A DNA stretch of 64,000 nucleotides, from the NCBI GenBank assembly GCA_963842505.1, contig CAWJGZ010000002.1, positions 930,001-994,000 on the forward strand, written 5' to 3'. Below, in pieces: positions 36,044-44,179 of this stretch. Within the stretch, counting starts at the first letter, position 1, and the number at the start of each line of letters is the position of its first letter. The stretch comes from PALSA-129 sp963842505. GTDB lineage: Bacteria; Acidobacteriota; Terriglobia; Bryobacterales; Bryobacteraceae. The translations under genes were made by a program, and so were the position numbers. Below the pieces are notes generated by a model that was not told the DNA's origin, searched no databases, and saw nothing but the letters and a program-made list of their open reading frames with translations.

Positions 36044-36049
36044 TATAAT
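36044..36049 (+). promoter_or_regulatory. Candidate -10 box of the hydrogenase operon
   Basis: TATAAT lies 42 bases before the hydrogenase start codon (36086). No good -35 is seen at the expected distance, so activation by a regulator bound upstream, for example at the palindrome near 35980, is possible. Confidence 0.4.
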
Positions 36050-36085
36050 CTGGCTTGGGTCCAGCTTCAGTAAAGGAGGCTCCCA

Positions 36086-37120
36086 TTGAAGATTCTCAAG
36101 CTGCCGAAGGGCAAGCTCGATCTCTTCGCATCGGTCGTCCAACAGTTCGGCGAGCTACACGCGCCGGTAGAGCAGGACGGTAAGTACGTCTTCAAGCGGC
36201 TCACGCGGTGGCCGGATGCGCGCTTGGAATATGACCGCACTATCCTGCCCCCCAAGAAATATTTTCTTCCTCCTCGCGAAACTCTCTTTCGGTACCGGCC
36301 GGGAGAGGGGTTCGTACCATCAACCGACGGGCTGGATCAGCGCATCATCCTGTTCGGAGTACACGCGTGCGACGTCTACGCGATCAACATCCTGGACCGG
36401 GTATTCCTGGGGAAGTACAAAGACCCGTATTATCAGGAGCGGCGGAAAAACATCGCGATCATCGGCATCGATTGCACGCCGGACAAGCAGTGCTTCTGCC
36501 GGTCGATGCGGGCGGATTTCGTGGACCACGGATTCGACCTGTTCTTCTACGACACCGGGGATTACTACCAGGCGCTGGTGGGCACGGCGCTGGGAGACGA
36601 CATGGTGCTGGCCACGGGCAACCTGTTCGAGCCCGTGGACGCGGCGGATATCGACGCCTACAAGGAACGGTCTTGGAGCAAGCGTCGCGCATTCCAGATC
36701 GACGTGGAGATTCGCGATCTATCCGAGATTTTCGAAATGGAGTATGAGAGCGAGATTTGGGACCAGTTGGGGCAGGAGTGTCTCTCGTGCGGCAGTTGCA
36801 GCATGGTGTGTCCGACGTGCTACTGCTACGACGTGAGCGACGACGTGGAGCTGGGCTCGCGGGCTGGCAAGCGCACGCGGTCGTGGGATTCCTGCCTGTA
36901 TTTCAGCCATGCGCTGGTGGGCAGCGGAGAAAACTTCCGCGGCACGCGGGCCAGCCGCATCAAGTTCCGGTTTTATCACAAGCAACGGGGTTTCGTGGCC
37001 GAATACGGGCGGCCGAGTTGCGTGGGTTGCGGGCGGTGTGTGAGCGCGTGCCCGGTGAATATCGACGTGGCGCAGGTGATCGACCGCCTGAGGAGGGTGG
37101 AAGATGTTGGCAGCCGATGA
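36086..37120 (+). CDS. hyhB: Group 3b [NiFe]-hydrogenase, 4Fe-4S beta subunit
   Basis: 344 residues from TTG 36086, which has AAAGGAGG eight bases upstream. Two C-terminal ferredoxin-like clusters are clear, CLSCGSCSMVCPTCYC (about 230) and CVGCGRCVSACPVN (about 310), and a further CTPDKQCFC lies near 130. It matches the sulfhydrogenase/hydrogenase beta (HydB/HyhB) subunit, which passes electrons between the hydrogenase and flavin modules. It is the first gene of a five-gene operon with overlapping reading frames. Confidence 0.93.
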   Translation: MKILKLPKGKLDLFASVVQQFGELHAPVEQDGKYVFKRLTRWPDARLEYDRTILPPKKYFLPPRETLFRYRPGEGFVPSTDGLDQRIILFGVHACDVYAINILDRVFLGKYKDPYYQERRKNIAIIGIDCTPDKQCFCRSMRADFVDHGFDLFFYDTGDYYQALVGTALGDDMVLATGNLFEPVDAADIDAYKERSWSKRRAFQIDVEIRDLSEIFEMEYESEIWDQLGQECLSCGSCSMVCPTCYCYDVSDDVELGSRAGKRTRSWDSCLYFSHALVGSGENFRGTRASRIKFRFYHKQRGFVAEYGRPSCVGCGRCVSACPVNIDVAQVIDRLRRVEDVGSR

Positions 37121-37976
37121 AGTCGCAACGTATCACCCAGTGTTGAGCGAAAATCCGTACCAACCGCACATGGCGCGGATCGTACGCATTTACAAGATGG
37201 TGGAGAACAACTACCTGTTCACGCTGCGGTTTCTGGAAGACCACCTGGCGCACACGTTCCGCCATCAGCCGGGGCAATTCATCATGCTGAGCGTGCCGGG
37301 GGCGGGAGAGATGCCCATCTCGATTTCGTCGTCGCCCTCGCGGCCGGAAGTGCTGGAGTTGTGCGTGCGGCGCGTGGGGCGCGTCACGAACGCGCTCTAC
37401 CGGCTGAAGACCAACGACGTGGTGGGCGTGCGCGGGCCATATGGCAACGGGTACCCGATGCAGGAAATCATGGCCAACGATGTGCTGCTGGCGGCGGGAG
37501 GCCTGGGAATGGCGCCGCTGCGGTCGCTGCTCTGGTACGCGCTGGACCACCGCGACAAGTTCAGCAACATCACGCTGATGTACGGCGCCAAGCGGCCGGA
37601 GGACATGCTGTTCCGCGAGGAGTTGGTGGCGCTGGTGGACCGCACGGATATCAACTGTCTGCTGACGGTGGACGCGGACCCCTCGGGCATCTGGAAGAAC
37701 CACGTAGGGCTGCTGCCGACGCTGTTCGACTATGCCAAGATCGACCCGGCGCGAACCTATGCGGCGGTTTGCGGACCGCCAGTGGTGTACAAATTCATTC
37801 TGCAGCGGCTGCTGGACCTGGGATTCCCCAAGAACCGGATCCTGATGTCGCTGGAGCGGCGCATGAAATGTGGTGTGGGCAAGTGTGGCCACTGCAGCAT
37901 CGGTTATAAGTACACATGCATGCAAGGGCCGATTTTCACGTACTGGGACGCTATCAACCTGCCGGAGATGATCTGA
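37104..37976 (+). CDS. hyhG: Group 3b [NiFe]-hydrogenase, FAD/NAD(P) gamma subunit
   Basis: 290 residues from ATG 37104, overlapping hyhB by 17 bp. The FNR-like FAD-binding region is HQPGQFIMLSVPGAGEMPIS and the nucleotide-binding region is LLAAGGLGMAPLRSLLWY. A C-terminal 2Fe-2S motif is KCGVGKCGHCSIG followed by YTCMQG. It exchanges electrons with NAD(P)H. A Shine-Dalgarno AGGAGG lies nine bases upstream. The family is shared with sulfide dehydrogenases, but the operon identifies the hydrogenase context. Confidence 0.93.
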   Translation: MLAADEVATYHPVLSENPYQPHMARIVRIYKMVENNYLFTLRFLEDHLAHTFRHQPGQFIMLSVPGAGEMPISISSSPSRPEVLELCVRRVGRVTNALYRLKTNDVVGVRGPYGNGYPMQEIMANDVLLAAGGLGMAPLRSLLWYALDHRDKFSNITLMYGAKRPEDMLFREELVALVDRTDINCLLTVDADPSGIWKNHVGLLPTLFDYAKIDPARTYAAVCGPPVVYKFILQRLLDLGFPKNRILMSLERRMKCGVGKCGHCSIGYKYTCMQGPIFTYWDAINLPEMI

Positions 37977-38722
37977 TGAGCAAACCAAAGGTAGGCATAT
38001 TCGGTTTAACCGGCTGCGCGGGAGACCAACTCGTCATTCTCAACTGCGAGGACCAGCTATTGGACCTGGTAGCCCTGATCGACATACGCGATTTCCTGAC
38101 GGCTTCATCGGACGGACACGGGGATGGCGCGCTGGACGTCGCCATGGTGGAAGGCGCCGTGCTGACCATGCGCGATGCGGAGCGGCTGCGGGCCATCCGC
38201 GAACGTTCGACGGTGCTGGTGGCGCTGGGGACGTGCGCGGTGTGGGGCGGAGTGGCGGCCATGGACCGCGAACTGGAACGCGCCAAGCTGTTGGAGGCAG
38301 TGTACGGCGAGCGGGGCAGAGACTACGATTCGTATCCGGCGCAGGCGCTGCACGAGATTGTGAAGGTGGATTACAACATCACCGGCTGCCCGATCGAAAA
38401 AGAACATTTTCTTTCGGCGGTGGCGGCGCTACTCAACGGCGACCCACCGATTTACCCGAAGTATCCGGTGTGCACGGAGTGCCGCATGCGGGAGAACAAC
38501 TGCCTGCTGATCGAGCGCGGGGAGATCTGCTGCGGTCCTATCACGGCGGCTGGTTGCGACGCGCGGTGTCCGGACTTGCGCATCCCGTGCGTGGGATGCC
38601 GGGGGCCGGTGGCGGACGGCAACCCGGCGTCGGTGCTGGCGATGTTCGAAGAGAGGGGTTTCAACCGGCAGCAGATTGCGGCGCGGCTGAGGACGTTCGC
38701 GCCGGTAGGAGTGGCGCTATGA
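37976..38722 (+). CDS. hyhS: Group 3b [NiFe]-hydrogenase, small subunit
   Basis: 248 residues from ATG 37976, overlapping hyhG by one base (TGATG). Conserved small-subunit elements are GLTGCAGDQL at the N-terminus, VALGTCAVWGG, ITGCPI and CTECRMRENNC, followed by CCGPITAAGC and IPCVGCRGP. These cysteines hold the iron-sulfur clusters. The subunit forms the catalytic core with the large subunit encoded next (4-bp overlap). Confidence 0.93.
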   Translation: MSKPKVGIFGLTGCAGDQLVILNCEDQLLDLVALIDIRDFLTASSDGHGDGALDVAMVEGAVLTMRDAERLRAIRERSTVLVALGTCAVWGGVAAMDRELERAKLLEAVYGERGRDYDSYPAQALHEIVKVDYNITGCPIEKEHFLSAVAALLNGDPPIYPKYPVCTECRMRENNCLLIERGEICCGPITAAGCDARCPDLRIPCVGCRGPVADGNPASVLAMFEERGFNRQQIAARLRTFAPVGVAL

Positions 38723-40011
38723 GCACCATCGTCATTGAACACCTGGCGCGGGTGGAAGGCCACGGCGGCATCACCGTGGAACTGGAAGGCGATACGGTCA
38801 CCAACGTGCGTTTCGACGTCTTCGAAGGCGCGCGGCTACTGGAGTCGCTGGTACGAGGCAAGCGCTACGACGAGGTGGCACCGATTCTATCGCGCATCTG
38901 CGCCATCTGCTCGGTGGCGCATTCGCTCACCTCGCTGAAGGCCACGGAGAATGCATTTGGCATCCACGTGAGCCCGCAGACCGAACTATTGCGCGAACTC
39001 ATGTTCCGCGGCGAGAGCATCGAGAGCCACGCACTGCACCTGTTTTTGCTGGCCCTGCCGGACTACCTCAACTATCCGAGCGCCATTGCGGTGGCGGCAG
39101 ACAAGCCGGCGCCCGTGCTGCTGGGGCTGCGCCTGAAGAAGCTGGGCAACCAGATCCAGGAAACCATCGGCGGGCGGGCCATCCATCCGGTAAATGCGGT
39201 GGTGGGCGGGTTCGGCAAAGCGCCGCGGGTGGAGGAATTGATCGCGCTGCGCAGCAGTCTGATGCAGGCGGTGGTGGACGGCGACTCGGTGATCGACCTG
39301 ATCGCGTCGCTCCCGGCCACGGATTTCTGCCACTCGGATACGCTGTACGTGGCGCTGCGCTCGCCCAACCTGGACACCTACTATGCAGGCGACGAAGTGA
39401 TGGTGGTGTCCAACGGGAATCGGGCCATCGTGAACGCGGCGGACTATCGCTCGCTCACCAGCGAAAAGGCCGTGCCGCACTCCACCGCCAAGCACAGCAC
39501 GTTCCGCGGCAGCCCCTTCATGGTGGGATCGCTGGCGCGGCTGACGGTGAACCCGCGGCGTCTGACGGGAAAGCTGGCGGTGGCCATGAAACGGCTGAAG
39601 TTGCAGTTGCCCGCCGACAACCCGATGGACAACAACAAGGCGCAGGCGCTGGAACTGATCAACGATGTGGAGCGGGCGCTGGAAATCATCGAGCAGTTGC
39701 TGCGCGACGGTATCAAAGACGAACGGACGGTCCCGGTGCAGCCGCGGGCGGGAACCGGATCGGCCATCACGGAAGCGCCGCGCGGTCTGCTGATCCATAG
39801 CTACACCTACGATGACGAAGGGCGGGTGACGGCGGCCGATGTGGTTACGCCCACGGCGCTGAACGCCGCCTCGATGGAACTGCACTTCCGGCGCGCCGTG
39901 GAACAGTGCGCCGACCGCGACGAAACGGTGATCACCAGGCGTTTGCAGATGATTGCGCGGGCCTACGATCCGTGCATTTCCTGTGCCGTGCACTTGGTGC
40001 GCAAGCGATGA
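38719..40011 (+). CDS. hyhL: Group 3b [NiFe]-hydrogenase, large (catalytic) subunit
   Basis: 430 residues from ATG 38719, overlapping the small-subunit stop as ATGA. The L1 motif RICAICSVAH (residues 59-68) and the L2 motif DPCISCAVH (417-425) provide the four Ni-binding cysteines. Only five residues (LVRKR) follow the His of L2, a very short C-terminal extension. Together the operon encodes a bifunctional NAD(P)-linked cytoplasmic [NiFe]-hydrogenase. A longer frame upstream is open inside the small-subunit gene but is not the gene start. Confidence 0.95.
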   Translation: MSTIVIEHLARVEGHGGITVELEGDTVTNVRFDVFEGARLLESLVRGKRYDEVAPILSRICAICSVAHSLTSLKATENAFGIHVSPQTELLRELMFRGESIESHALHLFLLALPDYLNYPSAIAVAADKPAPVLLGLRLKKLGNQIQETIGGRAIHPVNAVVGGFGKAPRVEELIALRSSLMQAVVDGDSVIDLIASLPATDFCHSDTLYVALRSPNLDTYYAGDEVMVVSNGNRAIVNAADYRSLTSEKAVPHSTAKHSTFRGSPFMVGSLARLTVNPRRLTGKLAVAMKRLKLQLPADNPMDNNKAQALELINDVERALEIIEQLLRDGIKDERTVPVQPRAGTGSAITEAPRGLLIHSYTYDDEGRVTAADVVTPTALNAASMELHFRRAVEQCADRDETVITRRLQMIARAYDPCISCAVHLVRKR

Positions 40012-40454
40012 AGCCGCTGCTGGTCCTCGGGCTGGGCAATCCGTTGATGGGCGACGATGGAGCGGGCGCGCGGGTCGCCGAAATGCTGGCGCGGGATTCC
40101 ACCGTGACCGATCGCGCGGAAGTATTGACGGCGGGCACCGACGTGCTGCGCTCGATGGAGCGAATCGACGGGCGGGAGCACGTAATTCTGGTGGACGCAG
40201 TGGAATGCGGAGGCGGGCCGGGACGGATTTCGGTGCTGGAAGAGCCGCTGTTCGAGGAGCGGCAGGAGCAAGCGCATTGCTTGTCGGCGGCGCAGGCCGT
40301 GGAACTAATGCGCAGTGCGGTGCCGGGCCTGCGCGAGACGAGATTCACCTGGGTGCTGGTGCACGTGGCGTCGGTGAAGGCGAATGAGGGCTTGTCGGCG
40401 GAGGTGGCGGCAGCGGTTCCGGTGGCGGCAGCGGTTGTGAAAGGGTTGCTGTAA
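40008..40454 (+). CDS. Hydrogenase maturation protease
   Basis: 148 residues from ATG 40008, overlapping the large-subunit stop by four bases. The family signature is LVLGLGNPLMGDDGAG at residues 4-19, including the Asp that binds nickel, and a second acidic site lies in LVDAVECGGG. It removes the C-terminal extension of the large subunit after insertion of nickel. General maturation genes (hypA-F) are not in this window, so they must be elsewhere. Confidence 0.9.
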   Translation: MKPLLVLGLGNPLMGDDGAGARVAEMLARDSTVTDRAEVLTAGTDVLRSMERIDGREHVILVDAVECGGGPGRISVLEEPLFEERQEQAHCLSAAQAVELMRSAVPGLRETRFTWVLVHVASVKANEGLSAEVAAAVPVAAAVVKGLL

Positions 40455-40467
40455 GGGGCCGGTAACG

Positions 40468-40504
40468 TTCAGCCGGGCGGGACTCTAGCCCCGCACCGGC
40501 TGAA
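40468..40504. terminator. Strong hairpin between hydrogenase and NYN genes
   Basis: TTCAGCCGG pairs with CCGGCTGAA (9 bp) and an inner GCGGG/CCCGC stem extends it. The two genes converge here, so it can act as a bidirectional terminator. No U-run follows on either side. Confidence 0.6.
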
Positions 40505-40513
40505 GCCTGCCCA

Positions 40514-41872
40514 CTAGACCGGCTTTTTCCGCGAACGGCTGGGGCGCTTCTTGTTGCCATCTTCGCCACCGGAAGATTTGCGCGGCGCGCGCGGGCGGCG
40601 CTGCGGCTTGGGCGTGGGCGCCGGAATAGGAATCTCGCCGGTGGCCGTGGGCTGTCCCGGGACCAGCGGCTGTGGCTCGTCTACCTCTTCTTCCTCCATT
40701 ACCGCGACCGGCTCCGGCTCGGCCGGCGGAGCGGGCGGATGGAACTCGGTGCCCAGGTAGACAATCAAGCCCTTTTCTTCGTCGGCCTGTATGCGAACCA
40801 AGCCCTTGTCCTGCGCGTAGTTCAGCAGTTCGCCGAATTCCTGGAAGCCATAACTGTGCCAGTCAAAGCCGGGTTGATCCTGATGAACCCACTCGGCCAA
40901 TTCGTCGGCCACGGCCCCGTTGTCGATATCCAGGCGGTGCGTTTCGAGCACGTCACGCAGCAGCGGGATGGCCTCTTCGGGCTTGGCGCCGGGCTTTTCA
41001 GGAGTCGCGCCGCCCTTCAGGCGAATCATGTAGCGGCCTTCGCCGCCCGAGACTTCCACATAGTCGGCCTTCTGCAGCTTCTCCACGAAATCGGTGAAGG
41101 AGCTGGCGCCGTAGGCCTTCTCGTTGAACGTGGAATCGAGCTGCAGCATGGTGGATTTGAGCAGGCCGAGCTGCGGCCGCACCTCGCGGCGTTCCAGCAC
41201 ACCCAAGGCGCGTTCGACGAGCGGCATGGACTGCGCCAGATCGAGCGCGATACGCTTGTGCTGCGGGCGCTGCTGCTGCTGTTGTTGTTGTTGCTGTTGC
41301 TGTTGCGGCTGCTGCTGGGGTGGTTGCTGCTGTTGTTGCGGCGGTTTTTCCGAATGTTGCTGCTGTTGTTGTTGCTGGTGGCCCCCGCCCTGCCGCGGCC
41401 GGGGCTCATCGATGATCGATTCGTAGGCCACGAACTCGTGACAATTCTTCTGCAGAATGGTGCTGGTGAAAGCACGCCCGCCGACAACGAAAATCCGCTT
41501 GTCGTACTGCTTGAGCTTGTTGACCAACGCAATGAAGTCACTGTCGCCGCTGACGATGGCGAAGGCGTTAATGTGGTCGTGGGTGAAGGCCATCTCGAGT
41601 GCATCGAGGGCCAGGTTGATGTCGGCGCCATTCTTGTCGCCGCGCGGTGAGGGATCGCGTTGCACCATCTGTACGGCGTGCTCGGAGAGAGCGCGGGTGG
41701 CGGATTCCTGCCGTCCCCAGTTTGCATAGGCAAACTTGGTGACGATTTCGCCCCGTTCTTTCAGTGCGTCGAGCACGGCTGCGACGTCGAATTCGCGGTG
41801 CAGCGTGGATTTGACGCCGATTTCGATATTGTCAAAATCGATGAACACGGCGATCTTGAGTTTCTGTTCCAT
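40514..41872 (-). CDS. NYN-domain protein with LOTUS-like domains and poly-Q linker
   Basis: 452 residues from ATG 41872, with AGGA upstream. The N-terminal NYN/PIN nuclease-like domain (residues 6-140) keeps its acidic residues in VFIDFDNIEIG, KNGADINLALDALEM and SGDSDFIALV. A linker at about 165-210 is extremely Gln-rich, with runs of up to twelve Q. Two OST-HTH/LOTUS-like RNA-binding regions follow, and the tail (from about 390) is rich in Pro, Arg and Lys (RRPRAPRKSSGGEDGNKKRP). It likely binds or cleaves RNA. It stands alone, convergent with the hydrogenase operon. Confidence 0.88.
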   Translation of the reverse strand: MEQKLKIAVFIDFDNIEIGVKSTLHREFDVAAVLDALKERGEIVTKFAYANWGRQESATRALSEHAVQMVQRDPSPRGDKNGADINLALDALEMAFTHDHINAFAIVSGDSDFIALVNKLKQYDKRIFVVGGRAFTSTILQKNCHEFVAYESIIDEPRPRQGGGHQQQQQQQHSEKPPQQQQQPPQQQPQQQQQQQQQQQQRPQHKRIALDLAQSMPLVERALGVLERREVRPQLGLLKSTMLQLDSTFNEKAYGASSFTDFVEKLQKADYVEVSGGEGRYMIRLKGGATPEKPGAKPEEAIPLLRDVLETHRLDIDNGAVADELAEWVHQDQPGFDWHSYGFQEFGELLNYAQDKGLVRIQADEEKGLIVYLGTEFHPPAPPAEPEPVAVMEEEEVDEPQPLVPGQPTATGEIPIPAPTPKPQRRPRAPRKSSGGEDGNKKRPSRSRKKPV

Positions 41873-42015
41873 TTTGAATTCCTTCAGTTCGGCATTTGGT
41901 GCGTAGGACCGCGAGGTCCGCCGCGCCTGAAAGGCCGCGAGTCCACCCCCGGACGAAAGGTCCGTCGGTGGTCGAGGTACGATTAAGCGCCTCATGGGTA
42001 GTTTATCCTAAATTG

Positions 42016-42041
42016 GCGCGGGGAATCAGACCGCCCCGCGC
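42016..42041. terminator. Hairpin at the end of tyrA
   Basis: GCGCGGGG pairs with CCCCGCGC across a 10-base loop. It overlaps the last codons of tyrA and lies 144 bp before the NYN gene start. It may end the aromatic operon transcript, although no U-run follows. Confidence 0.5.
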
Positions 42042-42859
42042 AAACGGCCGGCGACAACCGCGCCGCGTTGAAATTCCTTCTGGAGCTGCCGCGTACGAAG
42101 GTTTTCGCGCATGTGCTCCAGCATCTGTATATACAAGGCCAGCGACCGATCGATGTGATCGGTATTGGTAGCCAGGATGTCGCGCCACAGCTCGTAGGAG
42201 CTGGCGGCGAGACGGGTCATATCGTACAGGCCCGGACCGGAAACTTCCAGGCGGGCCGAATCGGCGACCGTAGCGGCCAGAGCCGTCGACGCCAGTTGAG
42301 GCAAGTGCGACGTGAGGGCCACCACGCGGTCGTGCTCATCGCAATCCATCACCGCGATGCGAGCGCCGATGCGCTGCAGCCAGGCTCGAAATTCGCGCGC
42401 GATGGGGGTTTCCAGCTCCGCCGGCTCATCCGGCGTCAGCACCCAGGTGCGTCCGCGGAATAGAGCGGCATCGGCCTCCGCGGCGCCGCGCTTCTCTTTT
42501 CCCGCCAAGGGGTGGCCGCCCAGAAACTGAGCGCGGCGGATGCTCTGCCGGGCCAGGTCGACGATTTCGCATTTGGTGCTGCCGGCGTCGGTGACCAGCG
42601 CTCCGGGTTCGACGAGCGCGTCCAGATGGCGAACGGTGTCCAGGATGCGGCCAATGGTTTGCGAAAGGAAGACCAAGCCGGCTTGCGCCACGGCTTCGGC
42701 CAACGGGGCGGCGCGATCGATCGCGCCGATTGCCCGCGCCCCAGCGATGGCCGGCGCGGAACTGACGCCCACGATTTCGCCCTGGTAGCCGGCGCCGCGC
42801 AGCGCCAAACCAAAGGAGGCGCCGATGAGGCCGGTCCCGACGATGGCGACTTTCCGCAC
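42026..42859 (-). CDS. tyrA: Prephenate dehydrogenase
   Basis: 277 residues with an N-terminal Rossmann motif VAIVGTGLIGASFGLAL and the characteristic DAGSTKCEIV and GGHPLAGKEKRG. It oxidatively decarboxylates prephenate to 4-hydroxyphenylpyruvate in tyrosine synthesis; arogenate use cannot be excluded. No C-terminal ACT domain is present. It is the last gene of the aromatic operon, three bases after aroF. Confidence 0.93.
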   Translation of the reverse strand: MRKVAIVGTGLIGASFGLALRGAGYQGEIVGVSSAPAIAGARAIGAIDRAAPLAEAVAQAGLVFLSQTIGRILDTVRHLDALVEPGALVTDAGSTKCEIVDLARQSIRRAQFLGGHPLAGKEKRGAAEADAALFRGRTWVLTPDEPAELETPIAREFRAWLQRIGARIAVMDCDEHDRVVALTSHLPQLASTALAATVADSARLEVSGPGLYDMTRLAASSYELWRDILATNTDHIDRSLALYIQMLEHMRENLRTRQLQKEFQRGAVVAGRLRGAV

Positions 42860-42862
42860 CGC

Positions 42863-43876
42863 CTAGATTTCCCTTTCCACGGCGGGAGCGATAATCCGCA
42901 ACTGTCGCATCAGTTCCACGAATTGCTCCGGCCGCAGCGACTGCGCGCCATCGCTCAAGGCGCGGTCGGGGTCGGGATGCACTTCCACCACCAGGCCGTC
43001 GGCGCCCGCGGCTACCGCGGCACGAGCCATGGGGACCACCTTATCACGGAAACCGGTGCCCTGCGAAGGATCCGCCACGATGGGCAGGTGCGAGAGTTTC
43101 TTCACCACCGGGATGGCGGAAATATCCATCGTGTTGCGCGTATACGTCTCGAAGGTACGGATGCCGCGCTCGCAGAGGATCACGTCGTAATTACCTCCCG
43201 CCAGGATATACTCCGCCGAAAGCAGCAACTCTTCGATAGTAGCGGAAATACCGCGTTTCAGCAGCACCGGGGTGCGCTGCCGGCCGAGTTCGCGCAGCAG
43301 ATTGAAGTTCTGCATGTTGCGCGCACCCACCTGCAGGATGTCGGAATAGTCCTGCAACAGCGGGATCTGCGTTTGGTCCATCACTTCGCTCACCACCAGC
43401 AAGCCGTTGCGGTCGGCGGCCTCGCGCAGCAGACGCAGCCCTTCTTGCCCCATGCCCTGGAACGCGTATGGGGAACTGCGGGGCCTGAAGGCGCCGGCGC
43501 GAATCACGCGGGCGCCGGCCGAGGCCACGATATCGGCGCAGCGATTGATCTGGTCGCGGCTCTCCACGCTGCCAGGGCCGGCCATGACGACCACGCGTGC
43601 GCCGCCAATTTCGACATCGCGAATCTTGACGATGGTGCCGCCCGGACGGAAGCTGCGGCTGGCCAGTTTATAGGCTGAGACGATGCGGTGAGCCTCCTTG
43701 ACGCCTTCCATCACCTCGAAAAGCGCCAGGTCGAATTCTTCCTTACCGCCCACGCCGCCTAGAACCGTGTGAATGACGCCGGTGGAACGGTGAACGTCGA
43801 AACCTAATTCCACCATGAGGTTGATGACGCCATCGATCTGCTCCTCGGTGGCGCCCTGTTGCATGACGACAAACAT
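42863..43876 (-). CDS. aroF: DAHP synthase, type I-beta, lacking two metal ligands
   Basis: 337 residues with an N-terminal ferredoxin-like (ACT-like) regulatory domain (1-80) and a barrel domain. Substrate residues are conserved (RAGAFRPRSSPYAFQG, LLKRGISATIEE, CERGIRTFE). The usual AGPCSVE is AGPGSVE: Gly102 replaces the metal-binding Cys (codon 43571-43573, GGC). DPSHxTG reads DPSQGTG: Gln272 replaces the metal-binding His (codon 43061-43063, CAG). Glu298 and Asp309 remain. By family knowledge (Thermotoga numbering) these are the four metal ligands, so the enzyme may be metal-independent or inactive. It lies in the aromatic operon directly after aroQ. Confidence 0.9.
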   Translation of the reverse strand: MFVVMQQGATEEQIDGVINLMVELGFDVHRSTGVIHTVLGGVGGKEEFDLALFEVMEGVKEAHRIVSAYKLASRSFRPGGTIVKIRDVEIGGARVVVMAGPGSVESRDQINRCADIVASAGARVIRAGAFRPRSSPYAFQGMGQEGLRLLREAADRNGLLVVSEVMDQTQIPLLQDYSDILQVGARNMQNFNLLRELGRQRTPVLLKRGISATIEELLLSAEYILAGGNYDVILCERGIRTFETYTRNTMDISAIPVVKKLSHLPIVADPSQGTGFRDKVVPMARAAVAAGADGLVVEVHPDPDRALSDGAQSLRPEQFVELMRQLRIIAPAVEREI

Positions 43877-44179
43877 CTATTTCTCTCCCTCGGATGCCAT
43901 ACGCATGCGCTGGATCTTCCGCATTTCGTCGATGATGCGCTCGAAGATGCCGCGCAACGCCTCGTGCGGCATGGGCCCTTGGTTGCATTGCGCGACGTTG
44001 GCGAATACCAGGTCCTCGCGCTTAGGTTCGTAAACGGGGAGCGCCGCCTCGCGCTTCACGCGGCCGATATTCTCCACCACGCGCGTGCGCTCGTTCAGCA
44101 ACTCCACGATGCGACGATCCACGTCGTCGATCAAGATGCGCAGTTCCTCCAGCCGGTCCTGGGCTTCGTCCTGGGTCAT
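43877..44179 (-). CDS. aroQ: Chorismate mutase, AroQ type
   Basis: 100 residues, the all-helical AroQ fold: RLEELRILIDDVDRRIVELL, NERTRVVENIGRVKREAALP and VYEPKRED. Arg and Lys that bind the substrate are present. It converts chorismate to prephenate, feeding tyrA two genes downstream. Its 3' end abuts aroF without a gap, and trpA overlaps its start by four bases. Confidence 0.93.
   Translation of the reverse strand: MTQDEAQDRLEELRILIDDVDRRIVELLNERTRVVENIGRVKREAALPVYEPKREDLVFANVAQCNQGPMPHEALRGIFERIIDEMRKIQRMRMASEGEK

Noticed and set aside
38233..38718. Upstream extension of the large hydrogenase subunit
   Set aside because: The frame happens to be open inside the small-subunit gene; the true start is ATG 38719 in an ATGA overlap.
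41265..41380. Repetitive CAG/CAA DNA as a CRISPR-like array
   Set aside because: The repeats are in frame and encode the Gln-rich linker; there are no spaced direct repeats or cas genes.
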